Of a DNA stretch of 64,000 nucleotides, positions 1 to 10,735 are shown piece by piece; positions within the stretch are counted from its first letter, which is position 1; every line of letters starts with the position of its first letter. Location of the stretch: positions 38,324,943 to 38,388,942 of the forward strand of contig OX388347.1 of assembly GCA_947579665.1 (NCBI GenBank), given 5' to 3'. Made by a program: the position numbers and the translations under genes. Below the pieces are notes generated by a model. It was not told where the DNA came from, made no database searches, and worked only from the letters and a program-made list of their open reading frames with translations. The stretch comes from Sympetrum striolatum (Eukaryota > Arthropoda > Insecta > Odonata > Libellulidae).

Positions 1-1055
1 ATCCGATCCCATTAGTGTTGAAGATAGAAAGTCTATGAAAGATTTTTGTAATTCGGAATACGGGGAAACGATATTTCATGATTCTGATGCAAGAGGACTT
101 CATTATCATTCTTATCTCTCTTAATGAGACAAATTCTAAGATAATTCTTCTTTGTCTCTCTTGATCAGACAAATATGAAGATTTGTAGAGCTTCGCATTT
201 ATTGGAATAACACGGATTATATTAAGAGTCTTAAGCTTTTAATTGGCCTTGCGGCCTTATTCTTGAATCACTGCAGTTACTTTATGGATGAATTCGTACA
301 GAAAAAACACGGCGAATATATTTTCCATACCACAGTGGAAAATATATTGAGACAGATATTTGCCGCTTTAACTTATGACCCGTGATAACCGAACCAGTGT
401 CATTAGATGTAGTCTATTAGAATGCTAGCTTTAAAAGCGATGCCCTAATGATGAACGCATGCCTTTCTGCCTTTCATTCATCAAATTTCGCGATCCAAGG
501 GTGAAACTAATTATCAGACGAAGCCATGGAAGGCATTCAGTCGATTGAGTTACCTAAATAATTGAAAATGTCTAAAAGTTCTCCAGCGTACTTAGGTTTC
601 GCTGAAGCATAATTTTGTTATATTTTTAGGCATGTCCGATTCCGAATTCCGCGTTTCCAATTCGTATTTAATGGCGAAATCCGTTCTTGCTTAAATATCT
701 CCTCATCCATTATCGAATATATAATAGGTCTTCATTAGTCTGCCTCTTCAATAGTTCAATCTATTATTTATTCAGCATTTGACTACTCTGAAGTTTAGCT
801 TAATTAGTCTTTCCTATTTCAATGCGTGAAGTATACCTATATGTGATAAAGCGATGGACCCAAAGTTTTTTTCCAGGGGCTAAAGTTTCAATTGGTCAAA
901 TAATAAGCCATGCTATTGTAATAATATTCCAATGCAACAATATTTCTCCCATTTTAAACATATACGTTGAATTTTCATAATTCTTTCGGAGTCTTTACCG
1001 TGAAGACACAGTTGACAATTAGCATGCATATATCGATATCTAATATATATTAAAC
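1..1055. other. AT-rich spacer, nothing recognised
   Basis: Stops are dense in all six frames, with no RNA gene and no clear repeat. I see no signal beyond AT-rich composition. Confidence 0.6.
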
Positions 1056-1100
1056 GATTTGCTTGAAATATGCGAGCAGCATTTTACTCGTACTATATAT
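1056..1100 (+). repeat. Solo right-end fragment of the 58.9-64 kb modular element
   Basis: The sequence contains GCTTG, then GCAGCATTTTACTCGTA and a TA-rich tail. It matches the right terminus of copies A-D at 58.9-63.4 kb (there GCAACATTTTACTCGTA followed by a TA run), including the small GCTTG...CAAGC-like hairpin, with a few substitutions. The sequence before it does not resemble the rest of the element, so this is either an isolated end or a badly decayed copy. Confidence 0.6.
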
Positions 1101-4100
1101 TTATAATTAGATCTACAGCAACCTTCTTTATTAATTGCATCGTATGTAATTACAGCGATTACATGACCAAAAATGAAGTTTTGGTAACAGAAATTGGGTG
1201 AAAATTGAGTACTCATCTACCGCTTGGATACGAGAGATTCATTAATTGATGGTTAAACAACATTAAGAACCGAATCGTATCGAACTACAAGCTTTGTGGA
1301 ATTCTAATCTTTCATCTCAGTCGTGCCGAAGTCCAGATTCGAACGGACATGTTTCCCCAGCGTTCTCAGCATGCCGTTTCGTACCGGCCTTTTTTCATCT
1401 TGTGTGCTTTTCATATCAATTCGGCCAAATACCTCCGACTCTCCTCTTTTTGCACCCTCGACAATAATCAGATATCTTGATTTCGTGCCTCGTATACAAG
1501 GTATTAGAGCGACTCACGAAATTTAGTGTGGTTTTTACCTATGTCGAACATTCGACGCTCTCCGATTTTGGTAGCTCGAGTAAAGAGGAAAAAACTCGTT
1601 AAGTTTTTATTTTATTTTTCCGTTCGCGATCCGCCCCGAGGGACTAAACAATAATTTCGGAAGGGATGGACCTCCTGGAATGCGGGTGGCGGTCGGGAAA
1701 AAGGGCTGGAGACGGATAGCAATTTTCTTTTTTTCCCCGGTCAAACCTCATTCCACCCGGTACTAAAGGAAGAGCATACTATAAGAAGAATCGGATTCCT
1801 CCTCCGTACGAGTTAAGTCGTGTTCCGTAAGAATGCACGCGACATTGAAGGATGGAGGGGAGGATATAGATTGTTGAATTAAGGATGAAAAGCAGAAGCC
1901 AAATCCCCGTTTGCGGTTTAGTCACGTATCGAGAAATAGTTAGCTCGGTGAATTTTTAGTCATCTCAATGGTGGTGCAGCGCATGCGAACGTTCTTAAAG
2001 TACTCGAAAATTGTATTAAAAAAGTTGCCGATGTGACTTTGGTAACGGAAATGATTTTAATTTCTGCCGTTATTTCCTCATCCGTAACGGCTTTTGATCG
2101 TAATAATTAAGAGTTGATGTTGCTGCTGGAAACAATCGTATTGAGAGTGAAATTAAATTTACTTCGTAACAATTACTAAGGTATTTCAGAATGCAGGCTT
2201 AGTTACTAAGAAGAACATTGCTTCACTGCGTAAAATTGCTCCACCTATACTTTTAGAGCCCATATTAAAATAAATGTTTTTATTTGTGATTTCAGAAACG
2301 AAATCAATAGATCTACGTAATTAAGCAGTGGTTGTAGATTCTGGTATAAGCTGAAACTTTCCACTGGATGGTATTTAATTTAAATTGCGAAATTTAAAAT
2401 ATTTGAAATATTTATAATAATAAAATATTGTTTATGCATATCAAGAAATAAAGAATGGCCATGGATTTTTTCTAAAACATATTTCCTCATCATTTGAAAT
2501 CAATGCGTTTTACTGCACTCCTTTGATGAAGACGACTTTATCATCTCTAAATTTCAGCCACTTCTGAGACCGCTAGCGAAGTATTTTTGAAACCTTAAAA
2601 ATAAATACTACTTGAATGCTAGTAAAATGAAACAGAGCGCAATTAAAACAGATTTCTTTATTTTAATTAAAAGTTGATTAAGCTAAGGAAATTTAAAAAT
2701 TTACCTTCCTTATTTACATCTCGAAATAGTATATCTCTAACAAATTTCATTTAAGAGAATTCTTCTCATAGCTCTTAAACATATTTGGATTTATGAGGTT
2801 TTATATATGTAATGGTTGCCATCTCTTCTAAGGGAAAGATGTATGATCTAGTTTCTGTCTTCTAACGGAGAAGTACACTACTACTAGAAAAATAATTTGA
2901 AACGCAACCATTTTAACAGAATAAACTATTGTTATTGCCCACTCATTGAAATTATTTCGCCATTGCTCATCAACTTTTGCCAAGAAACTTAATCCAGACT
3001 CTAGTTGTTCAATCTGTCCGCTAGAAAGCGCTGCCTTTATTTTTACAAGAGGGAATTCCAAGCCAACAAAAGAAGCTTTAGCTGAATACTAAGAAAGTAA
3101 TTACAAAAATAAAGGCGAAAAATATTATTAATATTTTAGTATGCATTAAGGCTATTTACTAATCCACCAAGGAATCAATATATATATACACAAAAGCGTA
3201 TAATATCAGACGTTAAATATGAGGTGAAGTTCGCATATTAGCTTGGTTTCAGCTTCCAAAGTTAAATCAGCTGAGAAAAAATTCAGATTCAATAAATCGT
3301 AACTTTAAATTTTTTAAACGTTACTATCGAAGCTACGAAACTCAAAATCTGTAGCACATGATGCATATTTCAGTGCTCCCCAGAGAGAACCAACATTTGT
3401 TATAGTTCAACGATCAGTTAACCATTCTCCAGTTCTACCATGCATAAAATCCCCTACTGGGTAATTATACGAATGCAATGCGAGTCAGACCGAATCATAT
3501 ATTATTTCACTACAATTATGCCTCAACCCCTATCTTCCCACTTTAGCTCCAAATAGTAAAATACTCCGCGGTATCTTGCAGCGATTTGAAATAAAACACA
3601 ATTCAATGCTTTTAATTGATCCAGTGCAATTTGATATTAAAAGAGTATATTTGTACCCATTTTAGGTTATATTCAAACTAGTAATTGTTTTGTTTCTTCT
3701 TAAATGATCAAAGCTAACATAGGAAACTGTAAAAAAAATCTTCAACTCCATGTTCACTCAATCCTAATATTCAAACGCATCTAAAGAGGGTAAAAATGGG
3801 GATTATATTGTAGTGATGAAATAAGTGGTAAATGATGGGACGTTTAGTCATAAGAAGTCAAGGAGTAGAGCCTTTAAATAGAGTTTGATCTAGTAGGACG
3901 AGAAGGCACACGAATGTAAGACAGAAATGAAATACATTTACGTATGTATGAAGCCTTAAAGTACTGCTATCATCACGCTATACGTATTCTACCGAATGTT
4001 TGGAAAGGTTATAAAACATCGGCAGTTAAAAACCATCCCGATAGCCAATACCAATCGATCGAACATCGCATCGAAGAGATCGATCATGACCAGTTGGCAA

Positions 4101-4235
4101 GATCGACTGCAAATCTGTGATGACCAATAGAAGTAATGGCAAATTTCAAAAAAACATTTTCCCAACCGTCTTTTCGTCTCATTCTTCTCGGTTTTAAAAT
4201 TAATATCGGCAAGTATCGGTAAGCAAGTATCGGTA
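1101..4235. other. AT-rich spacer with one GC-richer patch
   Basis: A GC-richer patch lies at about 1555-1870, with CG dinucleotides and runs of T and G. The rest is AT-rich with short chance frames only. The 77-codon minus-strand frame at 2828-3061 has a hydrophobic C-terminal half but no family I recognise. No gene is supported. Confidence 0.5.
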
Positions 4236-4690
4236 AAATTATATGCGGCAAGTATATGGGATCCGGCGGATGAAACGTGTACTCGCGAACTCGAGAAAGT
4301 GCAGCGTAAAGCGGTTCGTTTTGTTAAGAAATGCTACGATAAAAAAGCAAGCGTTACAAAAATGCTCTCAGACGTAGGTTGGGAATCCTTGAAAGAAAGG
4401 AGATTGGAAGCTAGGCTGCGATTGCTTAATAAATTCAGGGAAACTACATTTTCCAAAGATACAATCGGTATCATGCAACCCCCCTGCTACGTCGGTCGAT
4501 CCGATAATGACCGTAAGTTAAGAGAAATAGATGCTAGGACGAATCGTTTCAGAGATTCATTCTTTCCGCGAACAATACGTGACAATAATCGAATAAGGAA
4601 GTAATTTAGATTCAACTGGTGTTTACACCCCCTGCCACACGCCGAAAGGCGGCTTGTAGGGTATTAATGTAGATGTAGATGTAGATGAAT
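4236..4690 (+). pseudogene. 5'-truncated non-LTR retrotransposon (LINE) 3' end
   Basis: The frame from 4239 to the stop at 4602-4604 encodes the C-terminal end of a LINE ORF2. It begins with LYAASIWDP, followed by LEKVQRKAVRFV, a WESLKERR block, and SFFPRTIRDNNR near the end. This block order is typical of the region downstream of the reverse transcriptase domain in Jockey/CR1-like elements, whose usual SFFPRTI-x-x-WN motif has lost its tryptophan here. After the stop lies a short 3' UTR with a small hairpin (ACGCCGAAAGGCGGC) and a tail of ATGTAG hexamers at 4667-4687. Reverse transcriptase and endonuclease are absent, so it is a dead copy from incomplete reverse transcription. A short duplication (GCAAGTATCGGTAA) sits at the 5' truncation point, 4209-4237. 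The clade (CR1, Jockey or a relative) is not certain. Confidence 0.88.
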
Positions 4691-5935
4691 TTCCTCGTAT
4701 TTGTCGTATCGCAAACCGCCGGTTCGTAGTATTCACAAGATTCGTTACACGGAATTTCGGCATTCATCATATCCTCCAAAAGTCAAGATGAGATTCCTCC
4801 TTTTCCAAAGTACGGAACATCCCGAAGAACGCCAGCTCTTACGGAATTCTGGGACGCCTCGGAAAGCCTTCGGCCGCCCCTGGACCGCACCGCGCAAAAG
4901 ATCGCCGAGTTTTCCCCGTGACATAAGGAAACGCACGGAGGAAAAAAGCGAATTCCGCTGCCTTCATCTCCTCCCCCCGACACACACCCTTACGCCCGTC
5001 CGTCTGAAGGGTCCCGGACTGGTCGGCCCCGCCCCTCGCCCACCTGCCCCCGGGGCATCGCACTTGCCCACCCGTCTCGACCGCCTCCCTCCCCAACCTG
5101 ACCCCTCCTCGCACCAAGCGGGTTCCTTGCATCTTACCCACCGTATTTTTTGCTCACCCCACCGTTCCTCGAAGCGGACTCATCCTCTGGACCCGGCAAC
5201 TCCCCTCCCCCGACCGCCGGGCACATCCTCTCTCATTCCACACACGTCAAGCAGGAGCCTCCCCCCATCCCACCAATCAACCGTTGCCTCTAAAACCCAA
5301 CCATCCCTTTTTGCCTCTTCTTCGGACTATAGCAACGAAATTTCTCGAGAGCGACTTGACCTGGAGGGATGGAGGGACTACCTTTTTTTTCCTCGGAAGG
5401 AAGGGATGGGGTAAATGAGGAATTACCATCTCTGCGAGTCGTTCCTCTCGGGGATATTGGAGAAAATATCGTGTTATATTTTTCTTATTTCTCCCGGAGC
5501 AAGGTTGGCGTCAAGAATATACACGGGGAAGAGCGCTGGTCTGCCGCACCTAAAGTAAAGAAACGGCTCGATGGGGATCGGTCGAATGATTTTCTTTGGT
5601 TGCACGTATCACGAATTTCGGATCCGAGAGATGTTTCGTACATCGATGGAGTATTTTTCGCTCTATTTTGTATGAATCTCGAGGAGGTAATGTTCAGATA
5701 AGAATAATTCGAAATATATCGCGTTGGTTTTAATGCATGCTTCATGGGTACGAATAAGTTCATACTAGAAGAGTATTCTTCAACACTTTGGAATGGATTC
5801 ATTAGATATTGGTACTGGCAAGTTTCATGGTTACCAAAAATGAATATTCACGTTGATTACTCATTATTATATCAACACTCCTTATTTATGATTATGAAGC
5901 AATGAAGAATTAATTTTGCAGCGCAGTATGTATGT
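4691..5935. other. GC-rich patch with a long uninterrupted frame
   Basis: 4780-5420 is clearly GC-richer than its surroundings and C-rich on the + strand. This keeps a 237-codon frame open at 4701-5414, rich in Pro, Ser, Arg and His. Other frames, including a 100-codon minus-strand frame at 4839-5141, stay open over the same stretch, as low stop density would give. The predicted protein is low-complexity and I recognise no domain. I do not call a gene. A regulatory or first-exon region is possible. Confidence 0.4.
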
Positions 5936-6253
5936 ATTCAGCCCAAAGGCCTGTTGGTACCTAATCCCTATAACGTTAGCTAGCTTTTATAGGGAAATGA
6001 GGCTTAGTAGACAATATGAGGAGTGAGGTAGTTTGGTCATGCTTTCCTTACCAAGCCAGAATACTTCAAGCGGAACATGTCCATATAAGTGAAGCATAAA
6101 GACTCTTCAAGTAAGACTTTTCTTAGCATTCCATAAAGAGATATCTTATATTGTAACATTATCGAGAGTGAATCATGAGCAAGACTATGACGAAAGTAAA
6201 TGTAAGATACACTTTTCTCCGTCCTGTACCAAAATCATCTTCCTTGGCGGAGG
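5936..6253 (+). repeat. Dispersed repeat R1, copy 1
   Basis: The most complete single copy of a family found five times in the window. In order: ATTCAGCCC, a GTTAGCTAGC segment, GAAATGAGGCTTAG, GAGGAGTGAGGTAGT, CCAGAAT, GCGGAACATGTCC, AAGTGAAGCAT, CTTAGCATT, then GACGAAAGTAAATG and TTTTCTCC...CCTGTACCAAAAT ending at CTTCCTTGG. It has no long frame. A non-autonomous element such as a SINE or MITE is likely, but no diagnostic ends are visible. Confidence 0.75.
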
Positions 6254-6969
6254 TATACTTAATAATAATAGCAGAACACGCCCACGTAAGTGAAACAATG
6301 ATTCTAGGAGTGACACTTGGCTTTTCATAGGGAGAGACCTTCATTGGCTGCCTTTGGTGCATAACTTTATCGACATAATCACGATAAGTTCATTGGCCTC
6401 CGGAAACAATGAATCGATCCATTTTATGTGCCCACATATATTATTTGGTCTGAATTTTAAGCGTGATGTAATAAAACGGATGGAATTAGTTGTTTGACTC
6501 GGATACCCCCAGTAAGGGCAACATGAAGCCACGAGTTTTTTTCTTCTTTATCTACTCGAAGGCTCACCATAAATATTGATCACTGAATTTGTTGAGGATA
6601 TGTGACAGGGATGCATAAGGCTGATGCTCGCCTGACTGAACAATTGCATCACGTCCCCTCGACCGTTATCCTGGACGAATTTGGCTCTGATGAATGAATG
6701 TATCCGTCGGATTCGAATCCCTTCGATTGTTTTACAACGTGATTCGTGATAGACAAGAAAATCGACGTGCCACTAAGGAATTGAAGGAAACCCTTCGTTT
6801 ACCACTGGAACACGATTCGTCTTTCCTTGACAAAATCCGCCCTGTTATTCGACGAACGTTTCGTTATTTGTTCACGACAGGAAATGAATTTTAGATGCAA
6901 TCAAGTTTTTGGCACTCAAATTCCAGAAAACTGTCTCAGTTTGCTGTAAATTCGAAACTTTAGTATTTT
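6254..6969. other. Spacer, nothing recognised
   Basis: Moderately AT-rich sequence. Short frames at 6341-6532 (-) and 6694-6894 (+) show no recognised domain and are treated as chance. Confidence 0.5.
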
Positions 6970-7093
6970 TATTAAGAGTTAAAAGAGCTCCAAATAGCCG
7001 TTGTTTGCCTTATTATTGTTTTTTCCTTTTAGTTTCCTTTTAGTCGATAGTTTTCGCAAAAAACGGCTATTTGGGCCTTTTTAACTCTTAATA
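6970..7093. repeat. Foldback element, about 38-bp arms
   Basis: The left arm at 6970-7008 (ATTAAGAGTTAAAAG..., CAAATAGCCGTT) is the imperfect reverse complement of the right arm at 7056-7093 (AACGGCTATTTGGGC..., TTTAACTCTTAAT). A T-rich loop of about 47 bp holds two CTTTTAGT-type repeats. It could form a stem-loop or be a small MITE. Target duplications are not obvious. Confidence 0.8.
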
Positions 7094-7289
7094 TTAACGA
7101 CACAGCCGTGTTCCTTTTTCCTTTTATTTACTTTTAGTATTTTCGCTGAGATATTTTTATGCAGACTTCTGTATGTGAAAGAAAAATATTTAAGGGGCCA
7201 AATATTGTAAATACAATTTAATCTAATTTGATACAAAACCTAAACTCCGCACCGCATTAGGAAAATCTTGTTATTCGGAACCAAGTAAG
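7094..7289. other. AT-rich spacer
   Basis: No gene or repeat recognised. Confidence 0.5.
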
Positions 7290-7799
7290 ATGTCTAATGT
7301 TAATAAGCGATTGCATCAAGAGGTCGATAAATACACCTACTATATCTTAGGATATAAGTATCGAAAACAGGAGGCTATTCAGAAAATTTTGGGGAGAACT
7401 GCAGGCCGATATAAAGCCTTCAGTAGGTTGCATTCAAGCTCCTGGGCAGTACAGTACAGTAAAGTATATCGATCTACAGTCTCTCATTGCATCACAATTT
7501 TGGGAAATACATCAGTATTATCTCCAGCAAGATACTGATAAACGCTATTTGACCTCAGGACGAAAACTTTGAAAATGATTTTTATTTTATTCTGGATTAC
7601 TTGTTTCGTAACAAAAATTCAGGATTATCCAAGCGTCCTAACGAAAGTTATCCCTGAGGAAGACGGGTCCCTTCACGGTCTGCCGAGTAATAAGTCTGAC
7701 CACCTCTTCTGTATCTCGCCAGATATTCGTAAAATAGATTCTTCGTCCGATAATGAATGGGAAAGTTTTAGTGACGAAATATGCCTGCAGACTATGTAA
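7290..7799 (+). other. Two adjacent frames in one phase, uncertain coding
   Basis: An 82-codon frame (7290-7538) and a 76-codon frame (7569-7799) lie in the same phase, separated by consecutive stops TGA TAA at 7536-7541. The second starts with a hydrophobic stretch that could pass for a signal peptide (MKMIFILFWITCF) and ends acidic (SSSDNEWESFSDE). I recognise no family. It may be a decayed coding segment or chance; codon bias cannot be judged at this length. Confidence 0.2.
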
Positions 7800-8799
7800 T
7801 CAAGAGATGAGTTGTTTCGCGTTGATTTTTAGAGACAACTGTGCAAATACCACCTCATCTCACAGTGATGAGTCGCATGGTTAATAAACTAAAACTTTGA
7901 AACTAGGGAAATCGCATATGAGTAACGCGGAATGAACTCAGCTTAGCGATTGCCACGATAGACAAAATATTTATTAGTAAGAAACGCGTAATAAGTGGTA
8001 ATGGAAAATGTCATGAATAGCATACTGTGAGTCGTAAGATTTTCAACAACTACGGGAGAAAACGGGTCCCTCACTTTTGGACGAATCAGAAATACGAAAA
8101 TAACTAAAGGGATTGTCTTTCATGTTACTTGCCCCTCATTTTGAATTTACGTTATCAAAAATGCAATGCATTGAGAGCAAAAGAAATCCATCTGTGCGTG
8201 TACCCCCGATAAAAATATTTTCTTTGAATTATATAATCTTTGGCATAGGAAACTGTAGAACTTACTGATTATAAATTAATTCAAACATGCTAGAGACGTG
8301 GAAACGTACTATTCAACTTCATGCAAATGCTTTTGGTTTGACCAGCCGTTGCTTTACCCAAAAAGGCCATGAAGTACTCATGGAGTCGAGTGCTGTTGCA
8401 GTATACCCAATAGAAATGAAGGCGAACCCACCTTGTCATTCACCGGTACACGGCATTCGATTATTTTCGTGAAATACCTGTTAGAAAGTCAACAGGGCCA
8501 GCGACACAAACGACCAAATATGAAATAATCAAAACCAATGAGAAACAATGACTCTGAAAGACCTTTATCAAGGATAATACGCTCAAGTACGATACCACAT
8601 AAAAATAATACTAAGTAAATGCGAACAAGTGAAAATAGCACATTATTATATACAAATTAAATGATATGGTTCAGTTTGCACAAATAATAATGATATCAAC
8701 TTAGCCTGTAGAGAGTGTCCCACGTAAATTCACGAGAAAGTCGGCACACGCGATCGAAAGCAAGTCTGCCGCCACAGGCGTCGAAGGGTAATGTTCAGC
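7800..8799. other. Spacer, nothing recognised
   Basis: Mostly AT-rich. GC content rises after about 8700, where two overlapping minus-strand frames (8701-8952 and 8730-8930) stay open without a recognised domain. Confidence 0.5.
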
Positions 8800-8833
8800 G
8801 AGCAACGCTCTCGAGCAACGCTCTCGAGCAAAA
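8800..8833. repeat. Short tandem repeat, 13-bp unit
   Basis: GAGCAACGCTCTC occurs twice in succession followed by a partial third unit. The unit is itself nearly palindromic (GAGC...GCTC). Confidence 0.85.
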
Positions 8834-9030
8834 TGACCTTCTCTTCGGAGGAGTCCGTTTTTCGTGAAGAAGAGGGAAAAACAATGAAGCACAGAAATTC
8901 GCAACGAAAGGGGTTCCGCAAATTGGCCAATCACGTTGCTAGAAACTGTCACAGAACTCCGCCGTGTTAATTAGTCCGATCGCCGACAGTATCACTGCAC
9001 TGGTCAGTATAAAAGTCGTGTTTTCTAACG

Positions 9031-9085
9031 GCCCTTCTGCCTGAGGCCTTTCTGCCTGAGGCCTTTCTGACTGAGCCATTCTGAC
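9031..9085. repeat. Short tandem repeat, 15-bp unit
   Basis: About 3.5 copies of GCCTTTCTGCCTGAG with minor changes. A TATAAAAG box-like sequence lies just upstream at about 9008-9015, but no gene follows. Confidence 0.85.
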
Positions 9086-9989
9086 AGCAACTTCTAAACG
9101 GGCAACTTAAAAATGGGCAACTTACTATGGCCAAATTTCCCTAGAAATTCGTCACAGTGCTCGACTGGCAATTGGGTGAACAACTATTGAGTATTTTGTA
9201 CTCGTGCACGACTCATGTCGTTCAAGTATTACTGCCTCAACATTCGAGTAGAGTAGCAAAATGATGTAGTTACAGCAATGAATATAGATCATTTATGAAT
9301 CTTTAGCCGTATATCTTATTATTACATATTATTATTATTAATTAATACGGATATGTCAACGAACTTCATCATTTGAACGCAATTTATTTTATGAATGATC
9401 AAATTAACCCATGCATCTGTACGCACATCCTACTCTACTGACTCGGTCGTACAAATAGTGCTCCACCGAGTGAGAACCAACGGTCGAGTGCAGTAATGGT
9501 TGTAGGTCGTGCACTCTACCCTTGAGAGTGTGCTCAATCGGCTCAATACCACAGGATGACTTTGATCACTTATACGACAAAAATGTTCATATATGTATAC
9601 AAAGATCGAGTGTTTTGAGTTCCACTTTTGCTTCATTGAAATATTTAAGAGAGACAACGAGATAAAGGACGGTTTCGGATGGATTCGGCACGAAAATAAG
9701 CAGGTAAAAAGGGTCGCAGATGTAGTCACGTCAGTTAAGAGTGAATCTGCAGAGAGACCAATAGAAATGAGAGAGGACGGATAGAAGCAGGTGGCTGGGG
9801 AAGCCTTGACGCAGGCATTTTTTTTAAACCGAGGGAGAGCGAGAGGATTGTGACGAACGCAAAGAAAAGCGGCGCTGTTTTGTATATTGATGCAAGGATG
9901 AAAAGAGACTCACCCGTTGCGCCATCTTTTATTGAGGTGCGAGGGAGTTTTTCGAGTGGTCAACTCCACTCGAAAAAACTGCGACTATG
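9086..9989. other. Spacer with weak inverted similarity
   Basis: The stretch at 9170-9260 and the reverse complement of 9425-9555 share GTGCACGAC and ATTACTGC at similar spacing, suggesting a strongly diverged foldback. Otherwise no gene. Confidence 0.35.
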
Positions 9990-10440
9990 AAAAATTGAGT
10001 GATTCTTCCCCGTTTTTCCCTCTTTTTAACCCGACGAGGCGAAGCGAAGGTCCGGTTTGTTCCTCACGGATTTTTTCCCCTCCGTCGGTGCGCTATTATC
10101 TGGGAAGAGGTGTGCATGCCGTAAGAGGAAGAAGAACTCTGCTTTATTATTACCCTCCTCAGCTTTCGCTTATCATTTCCTTTGTTCTTTTGTTTTGTTT
10201 CCGTCTATTTTTTATTCTTTAAGGGAAGAGTGGTATCTCTCGTACGAGACCAGGCGTTTAGGTGTAATAAAATGCTTCCTTCCTCCCCCGCGTTTTATTC
10301 TTCGAATTGCTCATTTTTTTGCGAGGACTCGTGTCGATTTTGCTCCATCCCCCCACGACGTGGAGATTATCTCGCTGGCTTCCGCGATGTTCTTTTCCCT
10401 CTTCCTCTTTCTTAGAGATTATAGAGATTAGTCGAGAGCG
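9990..10440. other. Pyrimidine-rich patch
   Basis: The + strand is rich in T and C (runs such as TTTTTCCCTC and CTTCCTCTTTC), so plus-strand frames of 77-124 codons stay open with Phe/Ser/Leu-rich products. Compositional bias, not coding evidence, explains them. Confidence 0.5.
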
Positions 10441-10699
10441 AAAGGATTGTTAGGCTATCTTAGGAGAGTTCTTTCGCCGCTGAAGAATAGTTGTGTCATT
10501 AAACTCGGTTCCGTTGGAAGGCTTTGTTTGTTCTGTCGAATTCCCGCTAATACGAAGCGATTATTCCGGTTCAAGAAGTGTGGTTGGATCTGAGATTTTT
10601 TAATGTCATTATCAAGGGAAGGATACTGTTAATCATAGTGATTAACCTAAAATTATTTTTACGGTATGTGTAATTGGATATGAACAACCGACTGGCAAT
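10441..10699. other. Spacer
   Basis: Nothing recognised. Confidence 0.5.
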
Positions 10700-10735
10700 T
10701 TGGAGATCCGGGTTCGAGTCCCGGTACTGTCGATC
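10700..10735 (+). repeat. tRNA T-arm / B-box-like fragment
   Basis: CCGGGTTCGAGTCCCGG forms a perfect T-arm-like stem-loop with a full B-box core. I see no convincing A box or acceptor stem upstream, so it is best read as the remnant of a tRNA-derived SINE or tRNA pseudogene rather than a gene. Confidence 0.5.

Noticed and set aside
4701..5414. 237-codon plus-strand open frame
   Set aside because: It lies in a C-rich patch where other frames are open too, the product is low-complexity Pro/Ser/Arg, and no domain is recognisable.
6685..6700. Possible hammerhead ribozyme core (CTGATGA)
   Set aside because: No GAAA box and no stem II follow at the required distance.
9005..9020. TATAAAAG promoter-like box
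   Set aside because: No downstream frame, exon or known transcript start; AT-rich DNA yields such words often.
9170..9555. Large foldback element
   Set aside because: Only short words match between the presumed arms; too diverged to support without alignment.
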